A DNA stretch of 64,000 bases. Origin: Scolanthus callimorphus (taxonomy: Eukaryota; Cnidaria; Anthozoa; Actiniaria; Edwardsiidae). The translations under genes and the position numbers were made by a program. The notes under the pieces were generated by a model. That model was given only the letters and a program-made list of their open reading frames with translations, was not told the DNA's origin and did no database searches. Location: contig CM066923.1 in the NCBI GenBank assembly GCA_033964015.1, positions 22,759,086-22,823,085 on the forward strand. The letters are read 5' to 3'. Of this stretch, positions 44,523 through 55,681 are shown piece by piece (the first letter of the stretch is position 1; the number at the start of each line of letters is the position of its first letter).

Positions 44523-45269
44523 CTGGGGACATAACAAACATCAAATTGTGATGAGCTGAGTCATGATACAGTTCTCATTGGATTGATACCCTCAGCCCAT
44601 TGGATTGAGACTCTCAGTGCAAAACAATAGAGGGTCATACAATAGAACGAGGAAACAATGGGATGCTCTGTTCTGCCTATCTAATCGCACAAGATCTGTA
44701 TTACTCCTCGGAGGAGCTGCTCACTTTTTTCATTTATCATCTAGAATTCAATTAGATATACTTAAACAATAAGAATAATTACATTACTTTAGAGCGACAA
44801 GCAGAATACCTGAAATGGGCTATCACATTCAAAATAATGAATTACTTTGCAAGTGATCAAAATGAAACTTTTATAAAGCGCCTATGTGCTTACATACTTA
44901 GCAAATAGTTTCTAGTGTTGTTGAAGTTTACATTATGAACAAAAAGACCGCTCCCGATGGTAAAAGTTAGGCCTACGGCAAACGCCGAACTTCAGCCTCT
45001 CTTCTTCTGTCGAACCTTTCCTTTTTCAAAGGATGCCGCTTCATTAGACTTTATAATAGAAAACTTTCTATTGTTTTGTATTGGAATGGCGCGACTCTGA
45101 CACGACGTTTGCCGTACGCCTTAGTTAGTTAGACGAGAAGCAGCTTGAATTCTCGTTTCTCGGCGTTTCGCGACTCATTCCGCATCGCTTGATTTTATCA
45201 GTATCCTAAGGGCTGGTTTATACACGAACGCGAGCACAAGAAGCAAGCAACGCGTTTGCGTTCTAGTGT

Positions 45270-45782
45270 AATGTATGAGTAAGTTTACGTCTGCGCTTGT
45301 GTTCTAGTGTAAACCACATAAGGGAAATGTATGAGTTTGATATCCTTAAGTTTGCGTCTGCGCTTGTGTTCATGTGTAAACCACATAAGGGAAATGTATG
45401 AGTTTGATATCTTTAAGTTTGCGTCTGCGCTTGTGTTCTAGTGTAAACCACATAAGGGAAATGTATGAGGTTGATATCCTTAAGCTTGCGTCTGCGCTTG
45501 CGTTCATGTGTAAATCACACAAGGGAAATGTATGAGTTTGATATCCTTAAGTTTACGTCTGCGCTTGCGTTCATGTGTAAATCACATAAGGGAAATGTAT
45601 GAGTTTGATATCCTTAAGCTTGCGTCTGCGCTGCGTTCATGTGTAAATCACATAAGGGAAATGTATGAGTTTGATATCCTTAAGCTTGCGTCTGCGCTGC
45701 GTTCATGTGTAAATCACATAAGGGAAATGTATGAGTTTGATATCCTTAAGCTTGCGTCTGCGCTGCGTTCATGTGTAAACCT
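45270..45782. repeat. 66-bp minisatellite (about 8 units)
   Basis: The unit contains 'GGGAAATGTATGAGTTTGAT' and 'TTGCGTCTGCGCTTGTGTTC'. The last units have lost a base or two. The leader at 45215 ('GGCTGGTTTATACACGAACG') suggests growth inside a MITE-like element. Confidence 0.9.
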
Positions 45783-45989
45783 AAGAAAAGGCGGACTCGT
45801 TGCAAGTGTAATTATTTCCCGCGCGGGCAGTAACTACGTAGTTATTCCCCGCTAGGAATTAATGATTTTGTTGAAGGCCACGTGACCTCAAATGAACCAA
45901 ATGACAGTACCTTATTTGTTGAGTGAAAGTCTACGTATATGACAATACAAAGCAATGAATGGTAATGGTACTGGTTACTGGTTACTTAC

Positions 45990-46004
45990 TTGGTTTGATT
46001 TTCC
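45990..46004 (-). CDS. Gene 1 linker microexon (GKIKP)
   Basis: This is a 15-nt phase 1-1 exon, the smallest here, with acceptor TTTTTTACAG and donor GTAAGTAAC. It reads about G-K-I-K-P. Both splice signals are strong and the phase fits Ig3 upstream and Ig4 downstream. A gene finder would be expected to miss it. Confidence 0.5.
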
Positions 46005-46499
46005 CTGTAAAAAAGGAAGGAAACGATGTGTAAGAACGGTTAGAAGGAATTGAAGAAATAATTGACAAAATCGATTTTGGGAGATGTACTTTACTGGTGA
46101 ACAATTACGACAAAACAACAAACCTGCAAGCGTATACATGGAGTTTCAGAGCTAACAAAACCGTACGAAAGCGCACGAGAAATATGTTCGAGGGAAAAAT
46201 TGGAGAGAAGGAGAAGGGGGGTGGGGAGCGGCAGGAAAATGGGATTTTTTTTTTTCAAAAACAATCGCCTTCTCACTTCACTTCACCTCTTTTTTTCCCC
46301 TATTATAAAAATTAAAAAATCCATAATATGACTTTTTTTCTTGAAATTCTTTAAGTATATTACCTCAAATGGCGCGTCAACTGTTTTCCCCGAGGCTTCG
46401 ATCAATAGCCCATTATTTTTTATAGAATCCTATGATATCTCTTTTTTGTGTAAATTGAGGACGAGATATCATAGGATTCAAGTATATTCAAAACGTTCA

Positions 46500-46607
46500 G
46501 TCGGTAGATTCCGCCGAAAATAGCACTAAAAAAGGCGATATCGCCCTCGTCGCTGCGCGACTCGTGCGATATCGCTTTTTTCTTGCTATTTTCTTAGCGG
46601 AATCTAG
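46500..46607. repeat. Fold-back with GCGATATCGC arms
   Basis: 'GTAGATTCCGCCGAAAATAG' and 'AAGGCGATATCGC' are answered by near-complements around a CGTCGCTGCGCGACTCGTG centre. Confidence 0.65.
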
Positions 46608-46753
46608 CCTCCTGAAGCTTTGAATAATCCTATAAAATAGCTAAGATAGTACGCGCGCTCTGATTGGTCGAGAGCTGTGCATTCTCACATTATAAACGCA
46701 CGGCAGATGCAATGCTATGTTATAAAAGCAATAAAAAGATTTCTGTGGTTTAT

Positions 46754-47137
46754 TTAAAGGGACATGGTCACCGAAAACATCAAAATATAACATCACAAAT
46801 AATAAAAATAACAAGTAAAATTTGTAAAGAATGCTTTCAACTTGACATGGTGAAAATTTGAGGTCATTTCGATGTAGGATTGCAACGATTTTCGCGGATT
46901 GTAATTACAGCTTACATGAGGAAATCCGACTCTTTTGAAATCGGTTTGCCTCAATCTTTTTTCAAACATACTAAATTTGCCATCTTAATTAGCTCATATC
47001 TCAGCAATCCTTCATCGTAATCCCATGAAATTTTCCGTACTTCTTTCTTTAAACTGACTCTTTCAATTTCAGAGAATATTTTTGTATTTTGTGACAATGA
47101 TTATTTCAGTGTTTTCTAGGTGACCATGTCCCTTTAA
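46754..47137. repeat. Inverted-repeat element (TTAAAGGGACATGGTCACC ends)
   Basis: The 19-bp ends are exact complements apart from the flank; length is 384 bp. The TTAA-bearing ends resemble, but differ from, family F5. Confidence 0.8.
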
Positions 47138-47218
47138 GCAATGAAAAGCGGATTTCTGTTTTATTTTAATTCTTCGGCGTCAATGCTAAGGAGAAGGCGA
47201 GTGACACGACACGAGGTG

Positions 47219-47247
47219 GTGGTGGTGGGGGGGGGGGGGGGGGGGGT
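47219..47247. repeat. Poly(G) tract
   Basis: A run of about 20 G follows GGTGGTGG. It lies in the intron between linker GKIKP and Ig3. Confidence 0.85.
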
Positions 47248-47383
47248 AGTGAAAACATGGGACGAAAATGTTCAAATTTCCTCCAGCAAATACAGTAAAT
47301 GTATGGCTACGCCCCTGTTAGGCGGCAAGTTTAGCCACTGCTCTGAAACGCCATGGTACCGCTTCCCAGCAGGATAAACAAAC

Positions 47384-47797
47384 CTTTGACGACAAGTTCA
47401 ACCTCCTTGCTCACAACTTTTCCTGATGGCTGAAGATTCAAGATGCATACATAGTTGCCTTCCATTGATGTGGTCACATCTTTAAATACAAGTGTAGCCG
47501 GAGACTTCCAACCAAGCACACCCTTAAATACACCCTCAAGTGCACCAGGTAAAGGTGCAGACAGCTCGAAGGCCCCTGGTTCCCATGTTTCATAGTTATA
47601 CCCATAGTTATCAATGCGGGCTATTTCTATTTTTTCGGGTGCTTTGTTTCCTATTTTTCTTCGTAATTCCCATGTAGGTGAATACTGCGAGAAGACTAGT
47701 GTCTTTACTCCATCAATCACGTAGTCCCATACTAACTCGACGTTGTCGCCCTCGTTAGCGATCACCTTTGAGGGAGGCTCTTTTGTGAACTTTGCGG
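47384..47797 (-). CDS. Gene 1 exon: Ig-like domain 3
   Basis: This single exon of 414 nt (138 codons) is phase 1-1, with acceptor CCTCTAG and donor GTTTGT. It begins 'AAKFTKEPPSKVIANEGD', then 'NVELVWDYV', 'FSQYSPTWELR', 'SPATLVFKDV', 'MEGNYVCILNL' and ends 'SKEVELVVK'. It is longer than Ig4 by an insertion between the SPTW motif and the E strand that includes 'GAFELSAPLPGALEG'. Trp replaces the B-strand Cys and the F-strand Cys is kept. Unlike Ig1 and Ig2 it has no internal intron. Confidence 0.8.
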
Positions 47798-47869
47798 CTA
47801 GAGGTCAAAGTAAAATAATTTTTAATCAGTTAGTTGAATTCGGTCGTGCCCATCAGGCATAAAGCGGAT

Positions 47870-48508
47870 AAACCAAATCGGCTAACGGTGTTTAAGCCGC
47901 CGTTACACCGTGCAATATCTTCTGTAACTTGTCTCGCAATGCAGCTGTGAGACAAGTTGCACGAGTCATTGCAGCGTGTAACACCCTCTGTAACGTGCGA
48001 GACAGGTTGCTGGAAAGGTTGCAGCAAGTAGGATACGATTCTACTTCTCGCAACGGATCGCAGCAACTTGTCCCGCATTACAGCGTGTAACAGCGAATCT
48101 TGCAACTTGTCTCGCAATTTCGTTCACAGAAACCCTCTCGGGCTTCTTTGCGCATGTGCGATCTGTATTAAAATGGCGGACAAATAGTAAAAAGTTCGAT
48201 ACGTTGCGAGCGATCATTGCGCGGAGCTAATATCAGCTGCAATGGCTCTTGCATCTTGCCTCGCAGTGGATTGCGGGTGAAGTTGCAGAAAACATTGCAC
48301 CGTGTAGCGGCGGCTTTACAACTTGTTGCCACTCAATTCAAGGAATCATGTGATGATTCCTTTTGGTAGTTACAATTGTCAATTATTTTCTCACTCCTCA
48401 GAGTGCACGAGTGTACGTGCAGAACTAACAAAAGTATCCACCCACAGGAATCATCATATTATATGAACTGGGTGGCGACAAGATGTAAACACCTTTAGCC
48501 GATTGGTT
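47870..48508. repeat. Family F11 element interrupted by another MITE
   Basis: The outer ends 'AACCAAATCGGCTAACGGTG' and 'CCTTTAGCCGATTGG' match the intact element at 52894-53098. The middle is split by the 47895-48315 insertion. Confidence 0.75.
47895..48315. mobile_element. MITE inserted with TTA target duplication
   Basis: The ends 'AGCCGCCGTTACACCGTGCA' and near-complement are flanked on both sides by TTA. The flanks join to reproduce the uninterrupted F11 sequence 'GTTTACA'. TTA/TWA duplications are characteristic of PIF/Harbinger-type elements, so that class is suggested. Confidence 0.75.
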
Positions 48509-48769
48509 TTATTACAGATGACTGTCGAACGTAAATCAGATTTGGGTTTCTCAGTGTTTCTCATTTTCTTTGGTCACGGCTAAACTCAAGTCGCACTTAC
48601 TTCGTCTCCTGATTGGTCAGTTGTTGAAATTTTTTCGTTTCTGATTGGCTAAGTGTATTTACTTCGTCCCCTGATTGGTCATTTGTTGAATTTGTCTCGT
48701 TTCTGATTGGCTAAGTCTATCTACTTCGTCTCCTCATTGGTCAGTTGTCTTAGCGATATACATTAAGGT

Positions 48770-49135
48770 ACCCAGAGCTCCCAAGCTCGTCACCTCGCGG
48801 GGGAGGCTCTGGTGACGGCCAATGACGCATGCGCGAGATTTGATACAGAGCCGTTGAGAGAAACACCTTTCTGCGCATGCCCCAACGTTCAAAACCAGCC
48901 AATCAGCAAAGGTCCTCAAATAGATGTCCCCAGAGCCTCGGCCCTGCGAGCAGACGAGCCGGGGAGCTCTGGGTTCGAGAATGTTTCCTGATTGGCTGGT
49001 TTTGAACGTTGGTGCATGCGCAGAAAGATCTTTCTCTCATCGGCTCTGTATCAAATCTCGCGCATGCGTCAGTGACTGTCACCAGAGCCTTCCCCGCGAG
49101 GAGACGAGCCGGAGAGCTCTGGGTACGAGAATGAG
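48770..49135. repeat. Two opposed copies of family F6
   Basis: The copies 48770-48965 and 48940-49135 face each other and share 'GACGCATGCGCGAGA', 'ATACAGAGCC' and 'GCCCCAACGTTCAAAACCAG' blocks with 8915-9130. Confidence 0.7.
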
Positions 49136-49184
49136 GGATTTAATAACATAAGCATGGCGTGAAGCACCATGAGGCTCCACTTAC

Positions 49185-49220
49185 CGTAGATTTCTGGTTT
49201 TGGTGTTGGTTTTGCAGATT
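49185..49220 (-). CDS. Gene 1 linker microexon (SAKPTPKPEIY)
   Basis: This is a 36-nt phase 1-1 exon, with acceptor ATCCCAG and donor GTAAGTGG. It encodes about S-A-K-P-T-P-K-P-E-I-Y, an alternating Lys-Pro/Thr-Pro spacer of the kind that keeps domains apart and extended. It links Ig2 to Ig3. Confidence 0.65.
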
Positions 49221-49268
49221 CTGGGATATAAAAGAAAGAACACCAAAGCGTCAATCTATTTGTACCCA

Positions 49269-49388
49269 TGAGTCATACCAGGGACGTGTGAAGAGATGGA
49301 CTAGCAACTGAATATATTAAAGGCGAATGACGCACTCTGATTGGCTAAAGCTGTTCAAAATCTCTTCACACGTCCCTGGTCATACTCA
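49269..49388. repeat. Short palindrome (CCAGGGACGTGTGAAGAGAT)
   Basis: The arms of about 27 bp are complementary around an 'ATTGGCTAAAGC' centre. Confidence 0.75.
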
Positions 49389-49697
49389 CTCACTTTTTTC
49401 TCCGACTCCGCTTGCTTCACAAGTGAAAAGACGGCTTTTAAAGTGCTTGCTTTTATAACAAACAACAACATGTTGTCCTACTTCCCTCGTACAATAAAAG
49501 ATCGGACCAGTCCACTGACTTTCCTCTGAACTAATACCAGACAACGTCGCGACGGAAAGCCAGGCAACTGCACTAGGCGAAACAGGGTAAGAATCTGATT
49601 GGCTCATAAGATTTGATTGGCGGAACAGAAAAGCCAAAAACAAATCGATGTTTTGAAAACGCGGGTCGCGATGCAACGATTTTAGCTATAAAGGCTA

Positions 49698-50018
49698 TTA
49701 GAAAATAACACCTATGTTGTATTGTGAATGTGCGCATTCTGATTGGTTAAAAAGCGTGTTTGTAAGAGACCTGAAAAAACACGATTGTCACGCAACGCTG
49801 TCGCGCGTGTGTATGTTATTTTCTAAAAGCAATAAAAATACTTTCTGCGTGCTGCTCTCTGGTTTCTTACAAACACTCGGGGAATGTTGGTCGAACTGAT
49901 AAAACTTGAAAGACACTCGCCTTCGGCTCGTGTCTTTCAAGTTTTGATCAGTTCTCCAACATCCCCCTAGTGTTTGTAAGAAAGCAGAGAGCACGCGGAA
50001 AGTACTTTTATTGCTTAA
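49698..50018. repeat. Fold-back element family F10, copy 2
   Basis: It is nearly identical to 41529-41846. It lies about 110 bp from the Ig2 C-terminal exon. Confidence 0.85.
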
Positions 50019-50130
50019 TTACAAACCTAGACTAATATTTTTTCTATCCATCAGCTATTCTGGTCCGTTTACATAACCAAAAGTATGCTAGAATCGGGAC
50101 ACACGGGACACTGATCCATCCTTTTCTCAC

Positions 50131-50349
50131 CTGTAACAATAAGTTCCACCTCAGATTTAACTGGTTTACCATTATAAATCACCAGTCTACATCCGTACCA
50201 CCCGCTATCCTCCAGTCTTAGCTGGTGTATTACCAAAGTAGCGTTGCCTTCCTTGGAGATCCGGTCTCGAAACCTCTCTGTGATGTTGGACGTAACTGAC
50301 CACCCCCAAGCGTGCCCTTTGTCTTCGTAGCCGAGTTGCGTTCTGTCAC
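50131..50349 (-). CDS. Gene 1 exon: Ig-like domain 2, C-terminal part
   Basis: This exon of 219 nt is phase 1-1, with acceptor TGATTAG and donor GTGAGAAAAG. The translation includes 'GDRTQLGYEDKGHAWGW', 'NATLVIHQLRL', 'EDSGWYGCRLVIYNG' and 'KSEVELIV'. The LGYEDK and DSGWYGC motifs match the equivalent parts of Ig1 and Ig3-5. The F-strand Cys is present but has no canonical B-strand partner. Confidence 0.8.
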
Positions 50350-50641
50350 CTAATCAGGACGGAAATCACATTAGAACTTTTAGCATATTCTTTGGTTAAA
50401 GTTGTGAACTGTTGAAAGGGTTTGGTTAGTTGAAGGAGTCAGATAATCAAGTTATGAGGTAAAAACGTATGCTCGGATCCGATTGGTCAATGGACAAAAT
50501 ATTTCCTCAGCGAACATCGTAACAGCAATATCGCGCTTAACATCCATATTAAGAAGGATTGAAAGACTTTGTGGCGGATGCTCAATCAAGTACTGGAATG
50601 AACCAATAAGGTTGGGTTTCACCATCTACTTTAAATTACTA

Positions 50642-50860
50642 ATGCCTGGTGCACACTAGCGACATAACGACATAACGACATGAGCGCGCGCTCTCTTATG
50701 CTCTTATGGACAAGTGTGAACATCCGACATAACAACATAACATCGACATAACGACATAGACATAACGACATAAGAGAAAAAACATGTTTTTCTCTTATGT
50801 TGTTATGTTCTTATATCATTATGCGCTTATGTCGTTATGTCGCTAGTGTGCACCAGGCAT
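50642..50860. repeat. Inverted-repeat element with GACATAACGACATAA core
   Basis: The end 'ATGCCTGGTGCACACTAGCG' and its exact complement flank many 'GACATAACGACATA' units. Confidence 0.85.
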
Positions 50861-50924
50861 AAGTCTAGAATAATCTTTTTTAGACGTCACTAAACAGGAA
50901 ATTGTTAATTTGAGAGTCATTCTC

Positions 50925-51730
50925 GAACCAGGATAGGCTCTGGGGACATCCATTTTGAGGACCGTCGCTGTCTGGCTGACTTTGAACGGTGGCATATCAA
51001 GATAAATGTGTCGTTTTTGTCAATGCCAACCCGTGCGTGACGCGGGCTACCTGTGTTTGAATTTCCGGGCTCCTGGGGCCAAAATAAAGATGGCGGTCTA
51101 CAGGAACAGCGATTCTCTCCAAAACCTGTAAGTTTTGGCGATCTTTTTGACAATTTAGGACAAGAAATAAGCTACGAAAACTTCTGGACTTCCAATTATG
51201 GTAAGTAGAACTTCCATATAAGGACATTTTAGAGAACGAGGAGGGGGGGGGGGGGGGGGGTCTTCGTACCGCCTCAAATTGATCTCTTCCCAGCCTAGTC
51301 CCTGGCGCTTTGGGTGGGCTTCCTGTGCTCGGAGATGAACCGTGATAATACGCGAGCACTGGGCCGAGCTCACCCGCAGAAGGCCTAGTGACATTCACCA
51401 AAATCTACCCCGAATTGGCGAAAACCTACCCCGCCTCAAATTCACTTCAAAATGTCGAAAATTAACATATTTTTAGCTAAGCGAACCAAGTTGATCCTTT
51501 TAAAAATGCAAAACAAGCATCTTTAAAATGTATTCCATTCGTCGTTGGTTGCTATTTTCGAAAGGTATTCGGCGTTGTGGCCATCTTGGATTTGGCGAAT
51601 TTCACTAGGCGTTCGGGGAGAGGGTTTCCTGTGACGTCAAGTCACACATGTCTTACCAACCACAGGAAGACCACCCACCGCCAGGGCTAGGCTGATCTCT
51701 TCCCCAACAGGGATTCGGAGGACCACTTAC
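50925..51730. other. Intron with F6-like fragments and a poly(G) tract
   Basis: Parts such as 'AGGATAGGCTCTGGGGAC' recall family F6. A run of about 19 G lies near 51242-51260. No exon is seen before 51731. Confidence 0.45.
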
Positions 51731-51871
51731 CATATTTTTCACGATAGTAGTACCAAATAGGCGAATACCTGGCGAACTCTCGGTCCTTGTCCACCACCTC
51801 GTATTCCCACACAAAGCGTACCGTCTCGCCCTCGGTTATGTACATAATGCTTCTAGGTGTTTTCAGAAAAC
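51731..51871 (-). CDS. Gene 1 exon: Ig-like domain 2, N-terminal part
   Basis: This exon of 141 nt is phase 1-1, with acceptor TTGAAG and donor GTAAGTGG. It encodes 'FLKTPRSIMYITEGETVR', 'FVWEYEVVDKDREFAR' and 'YSPIWYYYREKY'. It is closely similar to Ig1, sharing the FVWEY core and the SPxW motif. Trp occupies the B-strand Cys position. Here the intron falls before the GYEDK motif, about 11 residues earlier than in Ig1 and in another phase. Confidence 0.75.
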
Positions 51872-52385
51872 CTTCAAGATTAAAAATGAGTAAATCAGTT
51901 AGGTACTGATGTTGTCTATTTTATCGTCTTCTCGTCGAGTAATCTCTCTTTCTTACACGGCTTTAAGGACCACCATCATGAGACAACACAATTTGGACAC
52001 ATATTTCGGCCCTAAAAGATACCTTTTTTTCCCACTTTTTTAATGTTTTACATTCGTTTTAACAAAACTATAAGAACAAAATTCAGATTACTTATGATTA
52101 TACTACTACATTATACTACTACAATAATAAAGGTAGAGAATCAAGAAGAGAACACTGGCTAGCTATCGAGATACAGTCTTAGAACCTTGGTAAGAGGTCC
52201 CCATTTGTTTAGATGAAACTCGAGTTTGTTTCGTTTATCAGCTATTTTGTATTCTATTTTGTCATAAAATGCTAATCTTGAAATAAATTCCTGCAACGTT
52301 AGTGGGAAAGATACCAATCTTCTTAATTTTATTGAAGATTAAGATCACCCCTAAAAGAGACCAACCCCTAAAAGATACGACGAAC

Positions 52386-52570
52386 ATCCCCCTCCCTCCC
52401 CCCCTCCCGGACTGAGAACCTTCACAGCACGTCCTCGAAGGACAATCATTCTTCGAGTTTACCCGTAAAAGGTACGACGATCATCCCCCTCCCTCCCCCC
52501 CTCCCGGACTGAGAACTCTCACAGCACGTCCTCGAAGAACAATCATTCTTCGAGTTTACCCCTAAAACGT
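52386..52570. repeat. About 100-bp tandem duplication
   Basis: Two units share 'CCCCCTCCCTCCCCCCCTCC', 'CGGACTGAGAAC' and 'CAGCACGTCCTCGAAG'. 'CCCTAAAAG.TACC' motifs around them recall the 24400 element. Confidence 0.75.
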
Positions 52571-52893
52571 ACCAAAAAGGATGTGGCGTAGTTGACTTTG
52601 GCCCTTAAAAGGTACCAACAAGTTAGCCTGAATTTCAGACGTATTTTCCTTCGGAATGTTCTCTCGTATTTTTTTAGGAGGTCGAAAATACCAGACTACC
52701 AACAAGAGTGATATTGATAAAACCATTGTCGATTTATCTGCTAGAACGGACCCCTAACAGGTACCTATCTGGAAATTTTTTTTTGCAAGTTTTCAAATTT
52801 TGCCCCCTAAAAGGTACCCGAGGCCTGATTTTAAATCCTAAAAGCACCTCAGCAGCATGCAACGCTAAATTTGGCGCGAAACGGGCACTATAG

Positions 52894-53098
52894 ACCAAAT
52901 CGGCTAACGCTGTTTACATCGTGTCGCCACCCAATTCAGATCATGTGATGATTCCTAGTTTGGGTGGATACTTTTGTTAGTACTGCACATGATACTCGTG
53001 CACTTCGGTGGAGCGAGAACAAAAATATCCACTCAAAGGAATCATCACATGATATTAATTGGTTGGCAACACGATGTAAACGCCGTTAGCCGATTGGG
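52894..53098. repeat. Family F11 element, intact
   Basis: The ends 'ACCAAATCGGCTAACGCTGT' and near-complement include the palindromic 'AATCATCACATGAT' inside. It serves as the empty-site reference for the interrupted copy at 47870. Confidence 0.75.
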
Positions 53099-53670
53099 CA
53101 ATTCCAGAAAATATCCGCCAAGTTGTTACTTTTAGCGGATCTTCGAATATTTGAGGCTTAGGAAAAAAAAAACATATAGAAACTATAAAAAGGAGCGAAA
53201 GAAAAACATATTATTCAACATGCATATGACATGTACCATTTTTGAAAAACGTTTATTAAACAATAGCGTTTTGTTCCGGGATTTCATTAGATATGTTAGA
53301 GAAAGTTGCGGGTTTTGGCGAAAGTTGCGCGTCCATGCAAGCTCAACTTATCCCGTATCGCCAACATCCTTTATATTAATCTCAATGTGTGATTGTACAA
53401 ATTGAACCTGATTGAACTAACAGTCAAAATCAGTAGAAAATTATGGAGATTCTGTCTTAGGAGGGACAAGTACGAACTGGGAAGCATTCTCTATCTATCG
53501 AATATGGCGGCGAAGACTTTTTTCCGCGCGTGAAATGACGTTCTTTTCTTTCTGAAAAATGCAGACTGAAAAACAGCGAACTCCTTCAGAAGTTGAGCAT
53601 CTTCAGATCCCCCCTTGTGACAAGAAATCCAGCTTCGAAACCACCCATTGCAATCAGAATTCCGAGCTTT

Positions 53671-53689
53671 AACCCCCCCCCCCCCCCCT
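53671..53689. repeat. Poly(C) tract
   Basis: A run of about 16 C is followed by TCCC. The open frames across it are low-complexity artefacts. Confidence 0.8.
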
Positions 53690-53887
53690 CCCTTCGGAAT
53701 TTCCAAATGTCGCCCGTGGGGGGTACCTTCATTTTCTGGAATTGCCCATTTGGTCTATTGGCTGATAGTCGTCCCCAAAAGCGGGAACTATCCAATGTCA
53801 CGTGATCACTTTCGACCAATAAAAAAGGGGCAAAAATTTAGCGTTGTACTATAATGTACTACTTATGACAGCACTACTTTATCTTAC

Positions 53888-53923
53888 CAATTTTCCCGTG
53901 GTATTTTATCGGCATCGATGCCT
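53888..53923 (-). CDS. Gene 1 linker microexon (ASMPIKYHGKI)
   Basis: This is a 36-nt phase 1-1 exon, with acceptor ATATTCAG and donor GTAAGAT. It encodes about A-S-M-P-I-K-Y-H-G-K-I and lies between VWA-a and Ig2. It is less Pro-rich than the other linkers. Support is splice sites, phase and position. Confidence 0.5.
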
Positions 53924-53990
53924 CTGAATATAAAAGAAAACACAAGGAATTATTTCAAGAGACAGCAAGAGACGTATTTTTTTCTCAATT

Positions 53991-54117
53991 CAGATCATGT
54001 GGCACTCCCCGATGACTGTTTTTTCATTTGTTTGTTTTTGCTACGTACAGGATATATGAATATGGAAGCATCCCAAACAAAGTAATTACTCAAATGAATG
54101 CCACGTGATCTGAAATG
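53991..54117. repeat. Short inverted repeat
   Basis: 'CAATTCAGATCATGTGGCA' is answered by 'TGCCACGTGATCTGAAATG' 100 bp on. Confidence 0.55.
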
Positions 54118-54471
54118 GAACAAATTACAAATTACATCTTTATAGACATATGAGGATTGCAATGACATCAACAAACGGTGACAAATAATCACATTGCGAA
54201 AACGATAAAATGGCTTAAAATATAAGAATTAACCCTAGTAAATGACATTCTGCCACCTCCACGCGGCTTAATACGAACCGGCCTGCATTGATATCTAGAG
54301 GCTATCCATATTGGGGCGCAACACTTCGATATTGTAAGGGTGTCGCAAATTGGTGTATAAATCTATTTGCACCATTTGTACAGATGTGACCCCCTCCCCC
54401 TTCTCAAATCGTGGCTACGCCCCTGTGAGGGATGGCCGGGGGGTCATCCCTCACATCCCCCTGTTCGTTAC

Positions 54472-55029
54472 CTTCGCATATCTTGTCTTTGACGCCGTAT
54501 GCTACCGACTCCAGGTCATTATAGTTTGTAGCGTATACATGTTCATCGTCGTTAGCCATTTTCTGTAGTTCCTCAAGGCTTATTGAATATCCAATGCCGA
54601 CTGCATATATGATAATCCCGGCATCCCTCACTTCCTTGGCAGCCTCTGTTACGTCATCAGTTGATTTACCGTCGATGATCACTACAAGCATCCGGTGGCA
54701 GTTTCCACGCGCGCTGTTCTGAAAGAGCTCTTCGTACACGGTTTTGAGACCTTTTGCAGCGAAACTATTCCCGCCTTGTAAATACTTGATGTTATCGATG
54801 TTCGAGCCTATTGTAGCGCTGTCAAACGACTCATCGAATTGGACTTCTACTGTTGTATCCGTAGAGAATACCGCTACTCCGATTCGAGTCTTTTTTGGTG
54901 AAATCTTGAAGTATCGGGCAATACTTTCCACAAACTTGAGGACCGTGGGGAAGTTCCCTTGGTCCATCCCTGTATATGACGCTTCGATCAGGAATGCCAG
55001 GTCAAGAGAGACTTTGCAGAGGTACGGAG
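54472..55029 (-). CDS. Gene 1 exon: von Willebrand factor A domain a (degenerate MIDAS)
   Basis: This single exon of 558 nt (186 codons) is phase 1-1, with acceptor TTTGCTAG and donor GTAACG. It starts 'PYLCKVSLDLAFLIEASY' and ends 'VKDKICE', so the domain is bracketed by a Cys pair like the other VWA domains here. Typical VWA features follow: 'RIGVAVFS', 'MLVVIIDGKSTDD', 'AGIIIYAVGIG'. The metal-site motif DxSxS is changed to E-A-S-Y-T, and the usual Thr of the second MIDAS loop is not evident ('GNSFAAKGL'), while the Asp of 'IDGKS' remains. VWA domains bind matrix proteins or other ligands, often through a divalent metal. Metal-dependent binding is doubtful for this copy. Confidence 0.92.
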
Positions 55030-55681
55030 CTAGCAAAAAGGTATATATTAGTTATATTATATATTATACATTATATATAAGTTATATCAACTATGCAAAT
55101 TATATCATATCGTATATCATATATTAGTTATATCAACTATACAAGTTATACTACTTAGATTACGTAATATTTACAATTTTAGGTGCAAGTATAGGACCCA
55201 TGTATGAATAAGAGTTGAATTAGCTACGAGTATCGTAACTGTGCGGCCACGACTTGATAAATGACGGATCCTCGCCTTCTTCGCAGCCATTTGCAGGCGA
55301 ATGATCAACTCTCTCGATGCACCGATACCCAGTTTGCGAAAGGTGGGTGCTACCAACCCCCACGTTCTTAGTTTAATGCCAGCACAGGTAAAAAAAATAT
55401 TAAATACTGTGACCAGATATCCATGTGATAAAGCAGTGAATAAAAATCGGTCAGTGAAGTGATACGATATCGCTTCACGGCAAGAAGAAAATGCAATAAT
55501 TTGTCTTTATTTTTGGCTATTTTATCTGACTCAGAGTATATAATAAACAGCGTTATATAACACGAAAACTCGTGAATAAAAACGATATCAAGTTCTCGCC
55601 GTGTAACAATCTCTATATACCAAATTCCTCCAAAAGCTGTCATTACCATTCTGGTTCTAAACAAGGTACATATAGTTAGAC

